Positions 59,798-64,000 of a stretch of DNA of 64,000 bases are shown piece by piece. A program made the position numbers and the translations under genes. Location of the stretch: NCBI RefSeq assembly GCF_001544875.2, contig NZ_FCOA02000029.1:1-64000 (forward strand). The letters run 5' to 3'. The stretch comes from Caballeronia hypogeia (GTDB lineage: Bacteria > Pseudomonadota > Gammaproteobacteria > Burkholderiales > Burkholderiaceae). The notes beneath the pieces are model-generated. The model had not been told where the DNA came from. It searched no databases and saw only the letters and a list, made by a program, of their open reading frames with translations. Position 1 is the first letter of the stretch; every line of letters begins with the position of its first letter.

Positions 59798-60898
59798 ATG
59801 AAATGGAGACATGTAACGGGAAGTGTGGCGGCAGCGATGTCGCTCGGCACGGCGCACGCGCAAAGCACTGTGACCGTGTATGGGCTGATGGATGCGGGCG
59901 TCACCTGGGTCAGCAACCAAGGCGGCCACAGCAACGCAATTCTGGATCAGGGGATTTATTATCCGAACATCCTTGGATTTCGTGGTGTGGAGGATCTCGG
60001 TGGTGGTGCCCGAGCCGTCTTCAAGCTCGAAAACCAGTTTAATCTCGCCAACGGGCAGACCGTGGGCGATCCGAACGCGCTCTTCGGACGTGCAGCCTAC
60101 GTGGGGTTCGCGAAGGACGGTATCGGGCAACTCACGTTCGGCAACCAGTACGACTTCATGTGGGAGGAGTTGCTCAAAGCGGACGCGTCGATGACCTTCG
60201 GGGGGTATTACAACTTCAGGTCAGGCCCGTACTCGGGCCTCGGCATTCCGAATAACCCGACCGGCGCTTCCGACTTCGATCGTGTGGCGGGGTCGGCTCG
60301 GGTTCCGTCCTCGGTTAAGTTCGTCAGCGATTCCATGGGCGGCTTTACGTTCGGCGCCATGTACGGGTTCGGCGCTGTAGCAGGGAGCTTTGGGAAGAAC
60401 CGTTCGGTCAGCGTCGGCGCCAACTATCAAGCTGGTCCGTTGTATCTCGGCGCGGCCTACACCGACGTTAAATACGCGCAGATCAACAACGGCGACGACG
60501 GCATCCGCAATTGGGGTGTCGGCGGGCGTTATGCGCTTGGCCAGGCATTGCTGAATGTGCTGTTCACCGAGACGTGGAACACCTTCAACGGAGCGCGCGT
60601 GTACGCTGGGCAGGTGGGGGCGCTCTATAATTTCACGCCTTTCTTGTCGTTCGGAGCGGATTACCAGTTGGAGAAAGGTAACGCGACGCTCGATCGGATT
60701 CTCACGCAGCAAGTGACGGCCACCTTGAGCTACCGGCTCTCAAAGCGGACTAATGTGTATCTCGAGGGAGCGTACCAGCACGCTGGGAATGGTAGTGCGC
60801 CCGCGGTTGCGTGGATCAACGGCCTGTACGGCCAGAACGCGGCATCATCGAGTCCAAACCAGGCCATCGCGCGTGTCGGCGTCGCACATCTGTTTTAA
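59798..60898 (+). CDS. Gram-negative porin, Burkholderia type
   Basis: A 366-residue porin from ATG 59798 (AAGGA at 59786-59790), signal peptide AAAMSLGTAHAQ, first strand STVTVYGLMDAGVTWVSN, GFRGVEDLGGGARAVFK and final ARVGVAHLF. It is 55 bp downstream of the dioxygenase and is the last gene of the aromatic operon, suggesting a channel matched to the substrate. Similar to the divergent porin at 46384, so the operon system has two dedicated porins. Confidence 0.92.
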   Translation: MKWRHVTGSVAAAMSLGTAHAQSTVTVYGLMDAGVTWVSNQGGHSNAILDQGIYYPNILGFRGVEDLGGGARAVFKLENQFNLANGQTVGDPNALFGRAAYVGFAKDGIGQLTFGNQYDFMWEELLKADASMTFGGYYNFRSGPYSGLGIPNNPTGASDFDRVAGSARVPSSVKFVSDSMGGFTFGAMYGFGAVAGSFGKNRSVSVGANYQAGPLYLGAAYTDVKYAQINNGDDGIRNWGVGGRYALGQALLNVLFTETWNTFNGARVYAGQVGALYNFTPFLSFGADYQLEKGNATLDRILTQQVTATLSYRLSKRTNVYLEGAYQHAGNGSAPAVAWINGLYGQNAASSSPNQAIARVGVAHLF

Positions 60899-60925
60899 AG
60901 TTTTGATGGGCGATTAGTCTAGGCT

Positions 60926-60947
60926 CGGCGACCGTCTGCGGTCGCCG
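60926..60947 (+). terminator. Hairpin after the aromatic operon
   Basis: CGGCGACC (60926-60933) pairs with GGTCGCCG (60940-60947) over a 6-base loop, 28 bp after the porin stop. It is followed by a G-rich stretch, without a U-tract. Probably the end of the operon transcript. Confidence 0.5.
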
Positions 60948-61014
60948 GACGGGCGACGCGCCTGCCCAACTGACCCTCACGAAGCAACGAGGTCCAGCGA
61001 TGAGCGTCCGCGCT

Positions 61015-61398
61015 TTAATGTCCCGGACCGTTCTGCTCGACGCATGAAATCGCCAAGGTACTATCGGACCCCACGTGTCTCACCGTTGCCACGTGCACCT
61101 CGTTCTCGGCGCATTTCCATTCGGCTTCCAAGTCGGCCTTACACGCGGAGGGTTGAGGAGCCACCCGCTTGCCCGCGACGTAAGGACAGTCCGTGAGGCC
61201 ATTGCATTGACCTCGAAGGTCAAACGTCGCATTTCCTCGGGGGGCGCCGCAATTTGCGCCGTATGTTGCGGACGTAACACTTATCGCTCGAGCCGACGCG
61301 GTGATACACACTGTGGCGGCCGCGCAGGCGCAGAGGATTTGCACACTGACGGCAACTGCGGCCCGTAGCGACGATTGCGGACATGGGATTGGTAGCAT
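61015..61398 (-). CDS. Secreted Cys-rich protein, possibly SUEL-lectin-like
   Basis: About 127 residues from ATG 61398 (GGGAG 6 bp upstream), with a signal peptide (ILCACAAATVCITASARA) followed by SVTSATYGANCGAPRGNATF, QCNGLTDCPYV, PSACKADLEAEWKC and ISCVEQNG. The six regularly spaced Cys and the YGxNCG...CNG..CxY order recall the galactose/rhamnose-binding (SUEL-type) lectin pattern in small bacterial exported proteins. Sugar binding is only an inference. It is not linked by operon to its neighbours. Confidence 0.68.
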   Translation of the reverse strand: MLPIPCPQSSLRAAVAVSVQILCACAAATVCITASARAISVTSATYGANCGAPRGNATFDLRGQCNGLTDCPYVAGKRVAPQPSACKADLEAEWKCAENEVHVATVRHVGSDSTLAISCVEQNGPGH

Positions 61399-61563
61399 GA
61401 TTGATCTCCCACACACCAATGATGATGCCGTCGGCCATGAGAATGGCCCAGTGCCGAAGGCTCACATGAAACATTGTATATCCGATTTGAGCGTTTCTAG
61501 CTTTGCATGCGCTTCTTAGGATCCAGGGCGGTGCGGCCAGTTCTGTGACGACGAGCGCGCTGT

Positions 61564-62057
61564 CTATTCGACTATGTTCGTCGTTGATTCACGATCTATC
61601 TCGTCAAGACGAAGACCTTTCGTTTTGCGTACGAACCGGATCACGAGCATGCCGGCACTGCCGCAACAATGGTGAAGCGGATAGATGCGTCGGGCATCGG
61701 GAAATGGAAGGAATGCATGGTCGAAGGCACAATGAAGGGCGCTATGCCGTCGCCGAACACGCCGAAGTTGTACAGAAGACCGACACCCGACGCGCGCACC
61801 TCGCGCGGCAGGTGTTCGATGAGCACTGCGCCCCGGACGCCTGACGAGCCGATCAGGAAGAAGCAGCTCGCGAAAGAACACGCAGCTGCGAGCGCGATAT
61901 TGCTGGACGACAGTGCGCGGAGCCCGATCATCACCGAGATCGCCACACGCCGCCCAACGCGCTCGGCGATGAACCCTAACACGACGAAGCCGAAATTCTG
62001 CCCAATTGCGGACGCCATCGTGATCCGGCTTACGACCGCGGCACCACTGCCTTCGTA
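61564..62057 (-). pseudogene. Decayed MFS transporter (C-terminal part, frameshifted)
   Basis: The minus strand codes for the C-terminal third of an MFS transporter: ASAIGQNFGFVVLGFIAERV with GRR following (the loop 8-9 motif), HLPREVRASGVGLLYNFGVF and FTIVAAVPA. Then the frame breaks near 61650 and the natural end continues one frame over as LVIRFVRKTKGLRLDEID to a TAG at 61564-61566. Upstream the frame is closed by a TGA at 62058-62060 and nothing MFS-like remains before it. So it has lost about two thirds of the gene and carries a frameshift. Confidence 0.75.
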
Positions 62058-62178
62058 TCAGGCAGCTTAGTTAGTAGGTTAGAAGGAAAACGCTGAGTAA
62101 GGTGGGCAAGACGCGCAGGTCGCGGTCCACACACATTCTTCAATCCTCGTGCTCACGAGTCAGAAAACCGTATTCTGC

Positions 62179-63483
62179 TTAGTATCGAGCGGATGCTGCT
62201 GCTTCTGGCACCAATGTTTGTGTCGCACCGCCTCCCGGAGCTCGTACGAATATCGCAACCGCGAGAGCCCCAAACAGTGCGATGCCGCCGCTAAGCATGA
62301 ATGCACTGGCGAAGACCGACGTTGCTTGGACCAGAAACCCGGTCGCGGCCGGCGCGAGAATGCCAGCTGTGTTAGCGATCAAATGCATGAAGCCGCCAAC
62401 AGCGCCCATCCGTGTTTGCGGAATCGTGTCAAGAATAATGCCCCAATAGGCACCCAGTGTCAGATTCATGAAAAACACAGTCACGGCCATGAGCGTCACC
62501 GCGAGTGTGAGCGTCGCAACGCTGCCTGCCAGTGCGACGCACACGGCCGAAATAAGCAAGCTTGTCACGATGACGATCTTGCGCGAGAGCACCGCTTTGC
62601 CAGTCGCGCGATAAATCAAATCCGATGTCACCCCACCCAGCGCGATGCCGACTGCTCCGCACGCCCACGGAATCACGTTGACGAAGCTCATGGACTGAAG
62701 GCTGAGATGACGTTCCATCGTCAGATAGCTCGGAAACCAGGACAGGAAGAAATAGAGAATGTACGCGTAGCCAAAGAATGCGAATGCCGTTGCGAGAATC
62801 GACGGGCTGCGCAACCATGCGCCCAGCGGACGACCGTCATCCGGAGTCGTCGGTGCCAACGACGAATCGCTGGTTCCAACGGCAATCGACTCTTTTTTGT
62901 CGAGCCAGCGGCTTTTCTTCGGGTCATCGGTAACGAACAGTGCCCATAGAACGACCCACGCCAGTCCCAGTGCCGCGATGACGATGAACGACACACGCCA
63001 TCCAACACTCAGTGCCAACATGCCGACGATCGGTCCCGCGATCGCGCCTCCGAACTGCTGTCCTGCATTGGCGTAACCGACCGCAGTCGCCTGTTTGCTG
63101 CGCTCAAACCAGCCGCTGATCATTTTGTTGGTGCAGGTCGCGTAGGGGCCTTCTCCAGCACCAAAAATCACCCGTACCACGATTAACGAGGCCATGCCGA
63201 CGACGCCCGCCGTCAAGCCACAGAACACGGACCAGAGACTCATGCTCGCGACGAGCACGCGCTTCGCGCCGAACTTGTCCGCCGCGTAGCCGCCGACGAA
63301 GCAGAACAGCGAATAGCCGATGAAAAACACGCTGAAGACGATTCCAAGTTCAGCCGGCGTGAGGTGCAAATCTTTCGCTATGAGCGGCGCGGCGACGGAC
63401 AGCGCGGCCCGATCGAGATAACTGATTGCGCCGGCGAGGAACAGCATGAATACGATGAACCAGCGCAAGGATTTGAGCTGCAT
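62179..63483 (-). CDS. MFS transporter, anion:cation symporter (ACS) type
   Basis: A 434-residue, 12-helix MFS protein. Family marks: FLAGAISYLDRAALSVAAPL, SVFFIGYSLFCFVGGYAADK then FGAKRVL, and the helix 4 motif VVRVIFGAGEGPYATCTNKM. These are typical of ACS-family symporters for organic anions such as sugar acids or phthalate-like acids. It lies upstream of a CoA-transferase gene on the same strand, with 92 bp between them. Substrate unknown. Confidence 0.91.
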   Translation of the reverse strand: MQLKSLRWFIVFMLFLAGAISYLDRAALSVAAPLIAKDLHLTPAELGIVFSVFFIGYSLFCFVGGYAADKFGAKRVLVASMSLWSVFCGLTAGVVGMASLIVVRVIFGAGEGPYATCTNKMISGWFERSKQATAVGYANAGQQFGGAIAGPIVGMLALSVGWRVSFIVIAALGLAWVVLWALFVTDDPKKSRWLDKKESIAVGTSDSSLAPTTPDDGRPLGAWLRSPSILATAFAFFGYAYILYFFLSWFPSYLTMERHLSLQSMSFVNVIPWACGAVGIALGGVTSDLIYRATGKAVLSRKIVIVTSLLISAVCVALAGSVATLTLAVTLMAVTVFFMNLTLGAYWGIILDTIPQTRMGAVGGFMHLIANTAGILAPAATGFLVQATSVFASAFMLSGGIALFGALAVAIFVRAPGGGATQTLVPEAAASARY

Positions 63484-63575
63484 GAGCGTCTCCTACGTTA
63501 CATATGAATGATGGCGTTGTCCGAGTCGGTGACGAACCGCTATCCGCCGCGCCAGCGCGCGGCGGGAAAGTCCGT

Positions 63576-64000
63576 TCAGGACACGAGGGCTGCATCCGCG
63601 CTTTCGACGCGCGATGTCGTCGCGGGATCGAAGAGCGATGCCTCCATCAACGGCAGCGGATCGAGAATGCGCGCGGGCGCAAACGCCATCTGATCGAGCA
63701 CGTCGCGCTTCACGTCGATGCCGGGCGCGACCTCGCGCAACACGAGTCCCTCGGGGCTCGCTTCGAATACGGCTCGCTCGGTGACGATCAAAGCCGTCTG
63801 TCCGCGCGCGACACCGTTTTGCACCGAGTACGTGATGCTCTGAGCGTCGCGTACGAACTTGCTGACCTTGCCTTCCTTGCGAATCGTCATGCGGCCGCCG
63901 GAATAATCCACGTCGAGGCCGCCGGTCGTGAAACTGCCGGTGAATACAAGTCGCTTTGCATTGACCGCGATATCGGTGAAGCCGCCCGCGCCCGGATTGG
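63576..64000 (-). CDS. Acyl-CoA:acetate/3-ketoacid CoA-transferase, C-terminal part
   Basis: The open frame runs off the right edge; about 141 codons are visible. They read NPGAGGFTDIAVNAKRLVF, TGSFTTGGLDVDY, and further GRMTIRKEGKVSKFV and GLVLREVAPGIDVKRDVLDQ with ending MAFAPARILDPLPLMEASLF. This matches the C-terminal end of fused alpha-beta family I CoA-transferases (YdiF/propionate CoA-transferase type). The active-site Glu lies outside the window. It precedes the MFS gene on the same strand and is probably co-transcribed. Confidence 0.85.
   Translation of the reverse strand, partial: NPGAGGFTDIAVNAKRLVFTGSFTTGGLDVDYSGGRMTIRKEGKVSKFVRDAQSITYSVQNGVARGQTALIVTERAVFEASPEGLVLREVAPGIDVKRDVLDQMAFAPARILDPLPLMEASLFDPATTSRVESADAALVS

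Noticed and set aside
62149..62949. 266-codon plus-strand frame opposite the ACS transporter
   Set aside because: Cys/Arg/His-rich antisense frame of a membrane protein; no ribosome site or family.
1..64000. CRISPR arrays, tRNA/rRNA genes, insertion sequences, phage genes
   Set aside because: No regularly spaced repeats, cloverleaf-like segments, transposase motifs or terminal inverted repeats were recognised on either strand.

Overview
The window looks like chromosomal DNA of a G+C-rich beta-proteobacterium of the Burkholderia/Paraburkholderia/Caballeronia type. The reasons are four-to-five Burkholderia-style trimeric porins, LysR-dense catabolic operons, ETF/acyl-CoA gene families typical of the group, and strong third-position G/C. 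No rRNA, tRNA, CRISPR array or complete insertion sequence was seen.

Region 1 (about 1-34.4 kb) is a large acyl-CoA degradation cluster. It holds a MaoC hydratase, two acyl-CoA dehydrogenases, a dedicated EtfBA pair, two acyl-CoA ligases, two intact SDR dehydrogenases plus a deleted SDR remnant, three crotonase-fold enzymes, three thiolases (two of them tandem copies) and an alpha-methylacyl-CoA racemase. An envelope set accompanies them: DUF1302, DUF1329, Ycf48-like and an RND/MMPL transporter, three DUF1254/DUF1214 exported proteins and a porin. The racemase suggests a 2-methyl-branched, isoprenoid-like or steroid-side-chain-like acyl substrate. A MalT-type LuxR regulator closes the region and carries a one-base frameshift. 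A recurring DNA motif (CCTCCC, gap, GAYAGRGG) precedes most transcription units.

Region 2 (34.7-37.2 kb) holds a small exported protein and an HTH antitoxin/AbiEii-like nucleotidyltransferase pair. The latter has a KfrB-like C-terminal tail and a palindromic operator over its promoter.

Region 3 (37.2-45.5 kb) is the most striking: a compact operon encoding a GPH sugar transporter, a DUF6379 protein plus TIM-barrel protein (the two subunits of C-glycoside deglycosidases), cytochrome c, a Gfo/Idh/MocA oxidoreductase, a second TIM-barrel protein, and a gluconate-dehydrogenase-like small subunit with a GMC flavoprotein. It reads as a 3-keto-glycoside / C-glycoside catabolic system ending at a clear terminator.

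Region 4 (46-61 kb) is an aromatic operon under two closely related LysR regulators with a shared operator. It encodes a flavin hydroxylase, an unusual two-domain VOC (extradiol-like) protein, an alpha/beta hydrolase, a GlcG-like protein, a FAH hydrolase, an MFS transporter, a SnoaL-like protein, maleylacetate reductase, hydroxyquinol 1,2-dioxygenase and a porin, plus a second FAH paralogue that has lost its metal ligands. It funnels a phenolic compound through hydroxyquinol to maleylacetate and 3-oxoadipate.

Region 5 (61-64 kb) holds a secreted Cys-rich protein, a decayed MFS gene, an intact ACS-type MFS transporter and the 3' part of a CoA-transferase gene running off the window.
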